Under the pieces are notes generated by a model. That model made no database searches. It had not been told where the DNA came from and was given only the letters and a program-made list of their open reading frames with translations. From Streptomyces sp. NBC_00461 (GTDB lineage Bacteria; Actinomycetota; Actinomycetes; Streptomycetales; Streptomycetaceae): a stretch of DNA of 64,000 nucleotides. Where the stretch lies: contig NZ_CP107902.1 in NCBI RefSeq assembly GCF_036013935.1, forward strand, positions 4,807,001 to 4,871,000, given 5' to 3'. The position numbers were made by a program, and so were the translations under genes. Positions 1 through 8,298 of the stretch are shown piece by piece (position 1 is the first letter of the stretch; every line of letters starts with the position of its first letter).

Positions 1-177
1 GACAGACGCCCTCCAGGGGTGCTACCCAAGAGGGTCCAGGGGGAGGACAGCCCCCTCCGGGTACAGCCAGGTGCACCCTCGTTCGGGTGGGTCGCTTCAT
101 GGCGGCGCCGAGGAGGCGGCGGCATCGTAGAACCCAACGGATCCCACACATTGAACCGCTCCCCGAAGGGAAACCGC

Positions 178-420
178 ATGAAGCCGCAGCGCCCCACCCA
201 GCCGGGAACCAGCCCGAGCACCCGCACGAGCCCTCACGCCGGCACCCACGCCGGCACCCCTCCAACGGCCCCTCACGAGAGCGAACTCACCCCTCTCCTC
301 ACCGCCTGGGACCTGGCCCACCCGGGCCTTTCCGACCCCGAGTGGCGGCACGTCCTGGACGAGATCGCCCACCCTCGCACCACACGGGCGTTCCACCGCC
401 TCGCCGAGGCGGCGGCTTGA
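178..420 (+). CDS. small hypothetical protein (80 aa)
   Basis: An 80-residue ORF. The ATG at 178 is chosen because a GAAGGGA ribosome-binding site lies just upstream; the frame stays open further 5' but without a comparable signal. The N-terminal third is rich in Pro, Ser and Thr and probably disordered. The C-terminal half (ELTPLLTAWDLAHPGLSDPEW onward) looks like a small helical domain. No catalytic motif, signal peptide or membrane segment is visible. A hairpin about 65 bp after the stop probably ends its transcript. I do not recognise the family. Confidence 0.55.
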   Translation: MKPQRPTQPGTSPSTRTSPHAGTHAGTPPTAPHESELTPLLTAWDLAHPGLSDPEWRHVLDEIAHPRTTRAFHRLAEAAA

Positions 421-484
421 GCCCGTACGCCCGGCCGGGCCCCGCCCCGGCCGACATGAACCACCGCTGCAGCCCAGACACAAG

Positions 485-511
485 AGGCCCCGGGAAGATC
501 CCCCGGGGCCT
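485..511 (+). terminator. hairpin terminator
   Basis: Perfect 10-bp inverted repeat (AGGCCCCGGG / CCCGGGGCCT) with a 7-nt loop, followed by TTTG, located after the small ORF ending at 420. Confidence 0.7.
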
Positions 512-673
512 TTGACTGTCCGCACCCCGAAGATCTCCGCGTCTCGAAGCCCCCTGTGCCTCGAAGACGTCCACGCCTCGAAGTCACAGGATAATCACTT
601 CTCTCACACAACCTCCACACATCACGCTCCCCACCCCTACGGTCATTTCACCTGAAACACCATGGGGGACGAG

Positions 674-1216
674 ATGACCAACCCGTACACCGCGCCCATA
701 CCGCCGGCACCCCGCCCGCCCGACACCCGCCCCCTGCGCAAGCGCCCCCGCGTGTGGTTGGGCGGCGCAGGCCTCTTCGTCGCAGGCGCGATCATCGCGG
801 CCGGCGGGAGCGGTGGGAACGGCGGACAGCAGTCCGTCGAAGCCAAGGTCAAGCCCGCGACGACCATCACCGCGACCGTGACGGCCACGCCCGAGCCCGG
901 CCCGACCGTCACCGAGACCCTCAAGGCCAAGGCGAAGCCCCGCCCCACGATCACCGTCACCAGGACAGCCGCCGCGACCACCAGGACGGCCGGCAGCAGC
1001 AGCGGCAGCAGCAACCTGGACAGCACTGGTGCCGGCACAGGCACCGGTGCCGGCACCGGCACCGGCACTTGCTCGATCGTCTCCAACGCGGGCAACTGCT
1101 ATACGGCGGGACAGTTCTGCCGGAACAGCGACCACGGCTCCGTCACGACCACCGCGAGCGGCTCGACGATCAGATGCGCGTACAGCTCGAACGCCTGGCG
1201 TTGGACGTACGCCTGA
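674..1216 (+). CDS. membrane-anchored secreted protein with C-terminal Cys domain
   Basis: About 180 residues. A short proline-rich basic cytoplasmic tail precedes one membrane segment (WLGGAGLFVAGAIIAAGG), then a long Thr/Ala/Lys-rich extracytoplasmic linker with Ser-Gly and Gly-Thr runs. A compact C-terminal domain of about 45 residues holds four cysteines (CSIV, NCYT, FCRN, IRCAY). The ATG at 674 is preferred because GGGGGAC lies just 5' of it; the ATG at 662 is an in-frame alternative. Proteins of this layout recur in Streptomyces, and the small Cys domain is probably exported. The function is unknown. Confidence 0.65.
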   Translation: MTNPYTAPIPPAPRPPDTRPLRKRPRVWLGGAGLFVAGAIIAAGGSGGNGGQQSVEAKVKPATTITATVTATPEPGPTVTETLKAKAKPRPTITVTRTAAATTRTAGSSSGSSNLDSTGAGTGTGAGTGTGTCSIVSNAGNCYTAGQFCRNSDHGSVTTTASGSTIRCAYSSNAWRWTYA

Positions 1217-1375
1217 CGGGACGTCGACGCCGGCCTCGGCGAGGACGAGGCCAACCGGTTGAGCCGGAGCCACGGATGGCAGACCCGGGAAGCGGTGCGG
1301 GAGATATCGGATTAGCCTCCGAAATGAGCGCAAAGTGGATCTTTCGTGCGCGCTCGACTCAACCAAGGAGGAGAA

Positions 1376-1627
1376 ATGCGCAAGCTTCCCAAGGCTGCTG
1401 CGGCAGCCGCCATCCTCGGTATCTTCAGCCTCATAGGCACGGGCACCGCTTCGGCCCAGGGCATGGATGGCTCGCATGGCGGCGGGTGCAAGTCCCACGA
1501 CATGAACATCGACATCCTCGGCCAGGTCGGTGTCCTCAACGGCCTGTTGGGCAACGCGCTCAACGGCGAAGGCAACCCGGGTGCGCAGGTGGCGCCAGTC
1601 GGTTCACACTGCGAAGGCGGTTGGTGA
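1376..1627 (+). CDS. small secreted protein (83 aa)
   Basis: The ATG at 1376 follows a strong AAGGAGGAG site, so an upstream GTG at 1346 is not favoured. The N-terminus MRKLPKAAAAAAILGIFSLI, followed by ASA-Q, is a standard Sec signal peptide. The mature part is short and contains two Cys (GGGCKS, HCEGG) that could form one disulphide, plus a hydrophobic Leu/Val/Gly stretch (VGVLNGLLGNALNGEG). That stretch resembles the self-associating segments of small Streptomyces surface proteins, but the chaplin consensus is absent. Followed by a strong terminator at 1791. Confidence 0.65.
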   Translation: MRKLPKAAAAAAILGIFSLIGTGTASAQGMDGSHGGGCKSHDMNIDILGQVGVLNGLLGNALNGEGNPGAQVAPVGSHCEGGW

Positions 1628-1790
1628 GCAGCAGGAATCGCATCACGTAGTCCATAAATGGGTCTCGGTGTCCGGGCAACCGGCCCGGCACCGTGCCCCG
1701 TCTTGACGCGTGGTCTTTCCGTCGCCGACCAATTCCTCGAAGTGGATGCGCAGTTAGCCGTCGGCGCCGCTCCTCCGCCCCACCCGCAGT

Positions 1791-1824
1791 ACAAGAGGCC
1801 CCGGATCACTCCGGGGCCTCTTGT
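1791..1824. terminator. long perfect hairpin terminator
   Basis: Perfect 14-bp stem (ACAAGAGGCCCCGG / CCGGGGCCTCTTGT) with a 6-nt loop. It lies in the 340-bp gap between the small secreted protein and the dehydratase-like gene. The rest of the gap (1628-1790 and 1825-1969) shows no gene; it should hold the dehydratase promoter. Confidence 0.8.
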
Positions 1825-1969
1825 CGTGTGCGCTCCACCGGACTCGTTCCCGGAGACCTCACCGAGTCCCGCCTCGTCGGCTGCGGCGGACAGGACCCGT
1901 CGGCGGCGAGAATCGTTCGCGGGCCTTCACCCGGGTGGAACAGCGACGGCGGCGCTACGCTGCTGCGCC

Positions 1970-2944
1970 ATGCAGGAGACGCGCCTCGACACCGCTCGGA
2001 TCCGGGCGGCTCGCCGGGTGATCGACCCGATTTTTCTCGACACTCCGCTGTACCGCTGTGAGGCGCTGGAGCCAGGCCTCGGGTGCGCGGTCAGCATCAA
2101 GCTCGAAACGGCGAACCCGGTGCGCAGCTTCAAGGCCCGCGGCACGGAGCTGGTCGCGAGCCTGCTCGCCGAGAAGGGCTCGCGGGCGGCGGTGTGCGCC
2201 AGCGCGGGCAACCTCGGCCAAGCCCTCGCCTGGTCCGGTCGCGGCCGGGGACTCGACGTCACCGTCGTGGCCTCCCGCTTCGCGACCACGGCCAAGCTGG
2301 ACCGCATCCGCGCACTGGGCGCTCGGCTGGAACTGGTCGACGGCGACCACGAGATGGCCCGCGACCGGGCGGCGGCCATCGCACGACACGACGGCATCCG
2401 GCTGGTCGAAGACAGCCTGGACATCGAGACCTGCGAGGGCGCGGCGACCATCGGCCTGGAACTGGTCGACACCAGGCCCACGTTCGACACCGTTCTGATC
2501 GCTCTCGGCGGCGGGGCGTTGGCCACCGGTGTGGGACATGTGGTGAAGGCCTGCGCGCCCCACGTCGAGGTGATCTGCGTCCAGCCGCTGGGCGCACCGG
2601 CCATGACGCACTCGTGGCGCCGACGGCACGTCGTCACCACCGACTCGACCGACACCATCGCTGACGGCGTCGCCGGGCGACGTCCCATCCCGGCCGTCCT
2701 GGACGACCTCCTCCTGGTCGCCGACGACGCCGTCCTGGTCCGGGAGGAGTCGATCATCGCGGGTATGCGGATGCTGTTCACCCACGCCGGCCTCGTCGTC
2801 GAACCGTCGGCCGCGCTCGGTATCGCGGCGATCCTCGAAGACCGTGACCGCTTCGCCGGCCGCCACGTGGCCACGATCGTGTGCGGCGGCAACGTCGACG
2901 TGGACGCCTACAGGCGCTGGGTCGGCCCCGAAGACGTTCGGTGA
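1970..2944 (+). CDS. threonine/serine dehydratase-like PLP enzyme
   Basis: A 324-residue fold-type II PLP enzyme, probably a threonine/serine dehydratase or ammonia-lyase (2-oxoacid formation from a hydroxy-amino acid). The PLP lysine is expected at K55 in NPVRSFKARG. A substrate/cofactor Asn-loop (CASAGNLGQALAW) and the phosphate-binding glycine loop (LGGGALATGVGH) follow at about 100 and 180. The ATG at 1970 is chosen because family homology starts directly after it; the frame is open upstream through the terminator, which is not coding. It stands alone, so the exact substrate cannot be read from context. There is no C-terminal ACT domain, so no obvious allosteric site. Confidence 0.82.
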   Translation: MQETRLDTARIRAARRVIDPIFLDTPLYRCEALEPGLGCAVSIKLETANPVRSFKARGTELVASLLAEKGSRAAVCASAGNLGQALAWSGRGRGLDVTVVASRFATTAKLDRIRALGARLELVDGDHEMARDRAAAIARHDGIRLVEDSLDIETCEGAATIGLELVDTRPTFDTVLIALGGGALATGVGHVVKACAPHVEVICVQPLGAPAMTHSWRRRHVVTTDSTDTIADGVAGRRPIPAVLDDLLLVADDAVLVREESIIAGMRMLFTHAGLVVEPSAALGIAAILEDRDRFAGRHVATIVCGGNVDVDAYRRWVGPEDVR

Positions 2945-2953
2945 CTTCGATGG

Positions 2954-3003
2954 CCTTCGACGACCTGCGACAACCTTCGACGACCCTCGACGACCCTCGA
3001 TGG
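2954..3003. repeat. short tandem CTTCGACGAC-type repeats
   Basis: Just after the dehydratase stop, the unit CCTTCGACGAC and its variant CCCTCGACGA recur four times (starting near 2954, 2974, 2984 and 2994). The last three are a strict 10-bp tandem. Probably slippage-derived; no function apparent. Confidence 0.6.
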
Positions 3004-3036
3004 ACGAATAAATCGAACACATGATTGAATCCGGCC

Positions 3037-3255
3037 ATGCGACCGTTTCCCGCCGACCTCACCCGGGCGCAGCAGGAGTGGAGCGCCACCTACCGGCAGC
3101 TCGCCGAGCGGCCCGGCCGCACCGAGCTGCGCCGACGCCTGCACCAACTGTCGGCTCACCTGTACTTCCACCCCTACTGGCAGCAACGAAGGCCAAGCCC
3201 CGCAGCATGGTGGGAACTGCGTGACCTGGGACGCCCGAACCGGGACATGCCTTGA
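3037..3255 (+). CDS. small hypothetical protein (72 aa)
   Basis: An ATG-started 72-residue ORF with an N-terminal MRPFPADLTRAQQEW and several Trp/Tyr residues (LYFHPYW, AAWWEL). It looks like a compact helical protein of the kind often seen in streptomycetes. A TTG at 3025 is an alternative in-frame start; neither has a clear ribosome-binding site, so the transcript may be leaderless. No motif I can name. Confidence 0.5.
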   Translation: MRPFPADLTRAQQEWSATYRQLAERPGRTELRRRLHQLSAHLYFHPYWQQRRPSPAAWWELRDLGRPNRDMP

Positions 3256-3352
3256 GCGGCCTCAACGCGCCGCGTTCCGCCACCCGGACGCCGAAGGCCC
3301 TCGGATGACGGGCCGGAATGCGGGACCGTACATCCCGGATGATCCTGAAGAC

Positions 3353-3577
3353 ATGTCCGGACCGATTCGCGTGATCGTCCATCCGCCGTCACCCACGGGC
3401 GGCCGACGCGTGCGCGTGGACGGCGAGATCCTCGGCCTGGCCCACAGCGTGGTCGACCTGGCGGAGTTCCTCCGCCGGGCCGGCCTGGAGATCGACCCTG
3501 CCGAGGTCGCGGACGCACAGTGGATCGACTGGCGCGGAGTGGGCCCTGACCACTGGGGCCCGGAAACCCCCAGCTGA
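3353..3577 (+). CDS. small conserved-looking hypothetical protein (74 aa)
   Basis: ATG at 3353 (GAAGAC upstream is a weak site). The product begins MSGPIRVIVHPPSPTGGRRV, then shows alternating beta-like and helical stretches and ends WRGVGPDHWGPETPS. The N-terminal strand with Arg and the SVVDLAEFLRRAG helix suggest a folded domain. The start codon could lie further upstream in the same frame. Function unknown. Confidence 0.5.
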   Translation: MSGPIRVIVHPPSPTGGRRVRVDGEILGLAHSVVDLAEFLRRAGLEIDPAEVADAQWIDWRGVGPDHWGPETPS

Positions 3578-3655
3578 CGCCCCATCACCCGAGCGGTGTC
3601 AGTCCGCTGAAGTATCCTTCCCGCCACCGCACACCGACTGGGAGGATCAAGAGAA

Positions 3656-5164
3656 TTGACGGGCCTGCCTGCTTTCCCGCTGCCGTTTCATGCTTCCCGT
3701 TCCATATCGTTCGCGACACCCCGAACGCTGAGGGAACTTCAGATGATGCAGTGCAGCGCCCATATTCGGGCGAAGCCGGGGTGGTTCGACAAGATGAACG
3801 ATGCCGACATCGTCGCCAGATGGACGCAGGAAGCAGTCGCCCAGGGCCTCACCGAAGCGCAGGTTCGCTACGTGCTTGCCGAACTCCTGCATTACGCCGC
3901 GCTGCGGGACGAACGAACCGGCGTCGAGGTGTCGGCCGTCGACGGGGTGTGGCAGTCGGACACACTGGTCGACGACAAGCTCAGATCCCGGCTGCGCGAG
4001 GCGGTTCAGGTTCTCGAAGAGGTCCCCGAAGCAGAACGGGACTGGCATCCCGGATCCGACGGCCAGGTACTGGATCTCGTTCATCCCTCACTGTTCTGCC
4101 TGGTGAGAGAGGTGAGCGGTGCGCACGAGCGGGCTTGGCAGAACCCGACGGACCGTTACTCGAAGTACGAATTCTCCGAGAAATTCCAGTGGCTGCCCAC
4201 GGACGTCGACATCAGTGACGACGGCGACGCCACCTTCCGTTCGTACGTCAACAACGTCCACCCCGAGACACATCGCGAACTGGCCTCCGTCCTGCCGGAC
4301 TTGTTCGCGCGCCTGCGCCCGCTGCTGGAGAACGTACTCACCGATCTGCGCCACCCGCGGCCCCTGCGGATCAAGGTCGATCCTTTCGGGTGGTACGACT
4401 CGGAGCCGGAGTACCCGAACAAATCCTCCTACAGTGATCACGCGGCCTACACGGATGCCCTGAGCGCATGGGACGATGCTTACGAGAACTGGCGGGAAAA
4501 CCGCCGCCCGGCCATCCCGGACGCCCCGGCCTTCACCCCGCCCGAGTTGCCCGATGAATCCGCCCGAGTCGACCTGCGCGGCCGCCGTCTCCAGGTCATC
4601 GTCAAGCTCGCCACCATTCATCTCACCCCGGACAAGCCCGAGTACTCCGGCGGTTCCTGGCATGTCGAGGGAATGATGAACGAGCGGATTGTCTCGACCG
4701 GCATTTACTACTGGGACAGCGAGAACATCACCGAAAGCCGGCTGAGTTTCCGGGCGGCACTCGACGACCCGCACTACGAACAGAACGACGACGACGGCCT
4801 GCGTGAGGTCTATGGCCTGGAGGACGAAGACGCCCTGAACCAGATGCTGGGATCGACCTCGACCCCAGCGGGCCGCTGCCTCGCATTCCCGAACATCCTG
4901 CAACACCGCGTCGACTCATTTCGCCTCACGGACCCCACCCGCCCGGGATATCGCAAAATTCTCGCGTTCTTCCTGGTCGACCCGTCAGAAAAGATCGTCT
5001 CCACATCCGACGTACCACCACAACAACCATGGTCCGACACCTCGACCATGACATTTGAACAGGCCAAGAACTACCGCGAACAACTCATGCAGGAACGCAA
5101 GTTCTTCGTCGACGAACACAACGAGCAACTATACGAGCGAGAATTCTCCCTCTGCGAACACTGA
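3656..5164 (+). CDS. DUF4246-type protein, probable 2OG-Fe(II)-like fold
   Basis: A 502-residue protein that I recognise as DUF4246. The TTG start is selected because GGGAGGA sits about 9 bp upstream. The C-terminal third contains GGSWHVEGMMNERIVSTGIY (H-x-E) and, about 125 residues later, LQHRVDSFRL with a following conserved Arg region. That spacing matches the His-x-Asp/Glu...His facial triad of cupin/2-oxoglutarate Fe(II) oxygenases. Enzymatic activity is therefore inferred, not established. It stands alone with a terminator behind it. The substrate is unknown. Confidence 0.7.
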   Translation: MTGLPAFPLPFHASRSISFATPRTLRELQMMQCSAHIRAKPGWFDKMNDADIVARWTQEAVAQGLTEAQVRYVLAELLHYAALRDERTGVEVSAVDGVWQSDTLVDDKLRSRLREAVQVLEEVPEAERDWHPGSDGQVLDLVHPSLFCLVREVSGAHERAWQNPTDRYSKYEFSEKFQWLPTDVDISDDGDATFRSYVNNVHPETHRELASVLPDLFARLRPLLENVLTDLRHPRPLRIKVDPFGWYDSEPEYPNKSSYSDHAAYTDALSAWDDAYENWRENRRPAIPDAPAFTPPELPDESARVDLRGRRLQVIVKLATIHLTPDKPEYSGGSWHVEGMMNERIVSTGIYYWDSENITESRLSFRAALDDPHYEQNDDDGLREVYGLEDEDALNQMLGSTSTPAGRCLAFPNILQHRVDSFRLTDPTRPGYRKILAFFLVDPSEKIVSTSDVPPQQPWSDTSTMTFEQAKNYREQLMQERKFFVDEHNEQLYEREFSLCEH

Positions 5165-5171
5165 CCCTCTC

Positions 5172-5200
5172 CCCTCCTGAACACGCGCAGGTCAGGAGGG
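5172..5200 (+). terminator. hairpin terminator
   Basis: Inverted repeat CCCTCCTGA / TCAGGAGGG with an 11-nt loop, 8 bp after the DUF4246 stop codon. Confidence 0.6.
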
Positions 5201-5341
5201 CGAGAACGGCCTGGACGACGCCGCCGACGCGGCCGGTGGAACGTCTGGCCCGCCGGAGTCGCCAAGGCGAGCATTCATGGCGAATGTGCTGTACTCACGC
5301 TCCTCCCTGCTTGCGACGCCTGAGGCTCACGGTGAAGACAC

Positions 5342-5809
5342 CTATTTCTCATGCGGCGGCTCGTCGCTGGACTTGGCCTGCAACAACGTGGCAAGTTCGC
5401 TCAGATCGTTCGCCACCATGACCTGTGCGAGACGCCCCGCGACGGCCACGACCTCGGGCCATGCGGATGCCTGCATGTACTCAGCGTCGGCGTCGTTCGG
5501 GGCCTCAGCCGCTGAGGCATTGAGCGCGACGCCCAGTTGCCGCATGAGAGAGACCTCTTCCTCGGTCCTCAAGCTGATGCCGAGGTAGTGCTCGGGATGG
5601 TCTGCATCGCAGAAGTCATCGAAGAGCGTGTGGAAAATGTGGTCCAGGTTCTCGAAAGATGACGGGTTGAGCCACACGTCCCGTTGCCACGGCGGATTCC
5701 CGAGAGCCAGGACCGCCGGCACAAGGTGGACTCGGAAGTCTGCTATGCGCTGACTGTCCTCGCTCACGGGCTTGAGGCTGGCGCTCCCGACCTCCAGGAC
5801 CGTCGGCAC
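5342..5809 (-). CDS. hypothetical protein resembling the SCO4402 family
   Basis: A 155-residue acidic protein with no signal peptide or membrane helix. Phrases such as LALGNPPWQRDVW, HIFHTLFDDFCDAD and ISLRTEEEVSLMRQLG resemble a widespread actinobacterial family typified by SCO4402. These are small cytosolic proteins of unknown role, often near toxin-immunity-like genes. No partner gene is adjacent. The assignment is by visual similarity only. Confidence 0.5.
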   Translation of the reverse strand: MPTVLEVGSASLKPVSEDSQRIADFRVHLVPAVLALGNPPWQRDVWLNPSSFENLDHIFHTLFDDFCDADHPEHYLGISLRTEEEVSLMRQLGVALNASAAEAPNDADAEYMQASAWPEVVAVAGRLAQVMVANDLSELATLLQAKSSDEPPHEK

Positions 5810-6139
5810 TTTCCCCAGACCGGCTCAACGGCAGAGCTCCCACAGCTTCCGTCAGACGCTGAGCTTCGCAAGTTTGGGTGTTCTGGCGGGGGTTGCTGCG
5901 CTGACCCGTGAGGGAGCGGCACTCCAGCGCTGGGCGTGCCCGCGGCCAGTCCCCGCTGTTCCCGAGGTTCCCCGTACTTCCCCGCACGATCTCGGCGCGG
6001 GAGGACCCCCTGGTGCCGCCCGTACACGGCTTACTCTTGATCGCCATGTACTTTGTGTTGCAAAGTTGGGTCTCCGGCGAGCGACCGTCCGACGATCCGC
6101 TGACGAGCGCTGCCAGAGCTCCGACCGCAAGGGGGACAG
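5810..6139. other. intergenic region
   Basis: 330 bp between two divergent genes, so it should contain both promoters. It includes a run of imperfect TTCCCCG-type repeats (about 5955-5985). No gene, tRNA or strong hairpin was seen. Confidence 0.5.
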
Positions 6140-6970
6140 ATGGGAACATCCGCACAGAGCAGCGCGGAATCGGAACCGAGGGCGGCCGCGGCCGCCTTGT
6201 TGGCTGCGACCGAAGGCCTTCGAGTCAGAGCCCGCACGCAGACGAACGGCTCATGGACTCCTCTCCTTGGCTTCGGGCTCCTTTCACTGGCGGCTGCCCC
6301 GATCGCCCGGTACGCCTTCAACTTCGGAGCCCACGGGCGCGACATCGGGTCCTATCCAGCTTTCGCCTACGCCGAGCTGACCGGCCTGTGCGTCGTCCAC
6401 GAACCAGGAACCCCTTGCCTGAAGGGCGACTTCGACGGCGCCGTACTGCGCTTCGCGGCCTGGGGCGTGTGGTTCGCGCTCCTCCCCCTCGCATGGTTCG
6501 CCTTCGCCCGCTGGTACCGCCTGCGTGGCGAGGCCCGGGGCATCGTCCCCCGACGCGGCATGTGGGTGCGCGTGACGGGCACAGCCGCGACATTGATCAC
6601 GACAGCCCTGGTCGCGCTGCTCTTCGGCAGGGACCAGCCGTGGGAGGCCGTGCTGCTGGAGAACAGCTACGCCTCCCCGTGGTACCTGGTTGGCATCGGA
6701 CTCCTCGCCCTCGGCGTGGTCGAACGCAGTTGGATCGCCGCATCGGCCGGCACCGCCCACGCCCTGCTGCTCACTGGGTACCTGGGAGCCTCCTGGGGCA
6801 GCGGATGGCTGCCGTGGCAGCACCCCGCCCACCCAGGCTGGGCCGACGGACCGCAGGCCAAGGCCCTTGTGCTCGCCGCCATCCTGCTCCTCGCCGGTCC
6901 GTGCGAGTGGGCGGTGGTCCGCCGCCGGGGCGAGCCCGGCTCCGCACGTGCGGGTACGGTCGTCTCATGA
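6140..6970 (+). CDS. integral membrane protein
   Basis: 276 residues with about six hydrophobic segments: LGFGLLSLAAAPIARYAF, AAWGVWFALLPLAWFAF, TGTAATLITTALVALLF, WYLVGIGLLALGVVE, TAHALLLTGYLGASW and ALVLAAILLLAGPCEW. An extracytoplasmic loop carries two Cys (GLCVVHEPGTPCLK). AGGGGGAC precedes the ATG. Its stop overlaps the start of the downstream winged-helix regulator by ATGA. Such a membrane-protein/regulator pair is usually co-transcribed, with the regulator controlling the pair. Function unknown. Confidence 0.72.
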   Translation: MGTSAQSSAESEPRAAAAALLAATEGLRVRARTQTNGSWTPLLGFGLLSLAAAPIARYAFNFGAHGRDIGSYPAFAYAELTGLCVVHEPGTPCLKGDFDGAVLRFAAWGVWFALLPLAWFAFARWYRLRGEARGIVPRRGMWVRVTGTAATLITTALVALLFGRDQPWEAVLLENSYASPWYLVGIGLLALGVVERSWIAASAGTAHALLLTGYLGASWGSGWLPWQHPAHPGWADGPQAKALVLAAILLLAGPCEWAVVRRRGEPGSARAGTVVS

Positions 6971-7341
6971 GCGCCGAACGCTCCACCGCTGCTCGGGACA
7001 ACCAAGAGGGGCTGCATCCGACACAGGCGCTGGATGACACCGTCCATCAGCGTGTACGGCTCGGCGTCCTCACCGTTGCCCGCGAAGCCGACCGGGTCGA
7101 GTTCAGCTTCCTGAAAAAGCAACTGGCCGTCACCGACGGAAATCTCTCCCGGCACTTGAAGGTGCTGGAGGAGTCCGGAATGATCACCGTGGAGAAGGGC
7201 TACGCCGGTCGACGCCCCCGAACGTGGATCAGCCTCACCCGCGAAGGCGCACAGGCCCTGGACGCCGAACTCCGCGCCCTACGTGCACTCGTGCTACGCC
7301 TCGAAACTCCCCGTCCCGTGCCCGACGCCCCCGACAGGTGA
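6967..7341 (+). CDS. winged-helix transcriptional regulator (ArsR/MarR-like)
   Basis: 124 residues, starting at the ATG of an ATGA overlap with the membrane-protein gene. The core, VHQRVRLGVLTVAREADRVE then FLKKQLAVTDGNLSRHLKVLEE then GYAGRRPRTWISLTREGAQAL, is a winged helix with recognition helix GNLSRHLKVLE and a basic wing. This matches the HTH_34/ArsR-like one-domain regulators that pair with membrane or transport genes. No ligand-binding cysteines are evident. It probably autoregulates the two-gene operon from a promoter upstream of 6140. Confidence 0.8.
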   Translation: MSAERSTAARDNQEGLHPTQALDDTVHQRVRLGVLTVAREADRVEFSFLKKQLAVTDGNLSRHLKVLEESGMITVEKGYAGRRPRTWISLTREGAQALDAELRALRALVLRLETPRPVPDAPDR

Positions 7342-7418
7342 TCACCGCGTGCGCTGGTGTACGTCTCCGTCCGGCGCCGTTGATGTCAGCAGTGGATGTC
7401 AGCCATGGATGTCAGAAG

Positions 7419-7435
7419 CTTCTGATGATCCGTAG
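7419..7435. other. degenerate att-like copy of the tRNA-Arg anticodon region
   Basis: CTTCTGATGATCCGTAG repeats the tRNA-Arg sequence CTTCTGATCCGTAG (7786-7799) with a 3-bp insertion. It lies 5' of the integrase remnant, on the side where the distal att site of a tRNA-Arg element would be. It is short and degenerate, so the match could be chance. Just before it, GATGTCAGC recurs three times at about 12-bp steps (7381-7413). Confidence 0.35.
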
Positions 7436-7459
7436 GATCGGGCAACCTCTCCTGCGTGG

Positions 7460-7666
7460 GCTCCGCCCTTCTTCGAGCTGATCGCTGGCACCCGCATGAT
7501 CATGGAAGGCCTCGGCCGCAGCTCGATCCGCATGACCATGGACATCTACACGTGCGTGTGGCTCGACTCGCAGCGCACCGCCATCGATCGCGTCGGGGTT
7601 GCGCCGAGGGGTGACGACAATGGACCACACGACAACGGCGCGGCCGGTGCCCCCGTAAGCGTCTGA
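7460..7666 (+). pseudogene. tyrosine integrase C-terminal remnant
   Basis: The frame reads RMIMEGLGRSSIRMTMDIYT followed by CVWLDSQRTAIDRVG. This is the C-terminal end of a phage-type tyrosine recombinase: the usual LGHSSI...TMDIYTHV, with the tyrosine nucleophile kept but the motif His replaced by Arg. Nothing upstream continues the catalytic domain. The remnant ends 92 bp before the 3' end of tRNA-Arg and points at it, the same geometry as the intact int at 55337. It marks a former integrative element at this tRNA. Confidence 0.7.
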
Positions 7667-7714
7667 TCCACCCCGAAAGGCGGTTGCCGTCAAACACCGC
7701 CGTCAAGGCAAAAG

Positions 7715-7750
7715 CCAGAGGCCCTGTGGATTGCTCCACAGGGCCTCTGG
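7715..7750 (-). terminator. terminator of tRNA-Arg
   Basis: Perfect 16-bp stem (CCAGAGGCCCTGTGGA / TCCACAGGGCCTCTGG) with a 4-nt loop, 8 bp downstream of the tRNA-Arg 3' end on the minus strand. Confidence 0.8.
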
Positions 7751-7757
7751 TCTGCTG

Positions 7758-7830
7758 TGCACTCGGCAGGATTCGAACCTGCAACCTTCTGATCCGTAGT
7801 CAGATGCTCTATCCGTTAAGCTACGAGTGC
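7758..7830 (-). tRNA. tRNA-Arg (anticodon ACG)
   Basis: 73 nt. The acceptor arm GCACTCG pairs with CGAGTGC. The anticodon arm CTGACTACGGATCAG gives ACG. The T-arm GCAGGTTCGAATCCTGC is intact. CCA is not encoded. A terminator follows, and an integrase remnant flanks its 3' end. Confidence 0.95.
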
Positions 7831-7977
7831 TTGTTTTGTTTTCTTGCCGATCCTGGTCCTTTCGGCCCGCTCGCGGCGACAGGAAGAACATTACATGACT
7901 GCCGCCGCCATGTGAAATCCGTTTGGTGCACCCCTTGTGAGCTGCGAAAACACCTTTGTGGGCGGTCTCGGGAACGA

Positions 7978-8008
7978 CGAAGCCCCGGTCGGGTGGACCG
8001 GGGCTTCG
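7978..8008 (-). terminator. terminator of tRNA-Ser(GCT)
   Basis: 13-bp stem (CGAAGCCCCGGTC / GACCGGGGCTTCG) with a 5-nt loop, 11 bp past the tRNA-Ser 3' end on the minus strand. Confidence 0.75.
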
Positions 8009-8019
8009 GTGATCATGCG

Positions 8020-8110
8020 CGGAGGCGGAGGGATTTGAACCCTCGATGGGATTGAAGTCCCAAACCGCATTAGCAGTGCGGCGCCATAGACCGGACTAGG
8101 CGACGCCTCC
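8020..8110 (-). tRNA. tRNA-Ser (anticodon GCT)
   Basis: 91 nt with the long variable arm typical of tRNA-Ser. The acceptor GGAGGCG pairs with CGCCTCC. The anticodon loop CTGCTAA gives GCT. The T-arm GAGGGTTCAAATCCCTC is intact. Complete, unlike the two tRNA-Ser(TGA) fragments at 28.4 and 56.9 kb. Confidence 0.95.
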
Positions 8111-8298
8111 CGCACAGCCGCCCGCGCGAGCGCGAGTGGTGCGTGCAGATGATGACACAGTCGAGCGTGCTGTCACCAATCGACTCCTACGGTACTAGGC
8201 AGGCGGGCCACAGGGCAAAGTCCTTCTCGGCCGCGCCGGGCCGCTGTCGCTGGTGGGGGTGCGCGCAACGTCCTGGCGGGTGATGCGTTAGGCAGCGC

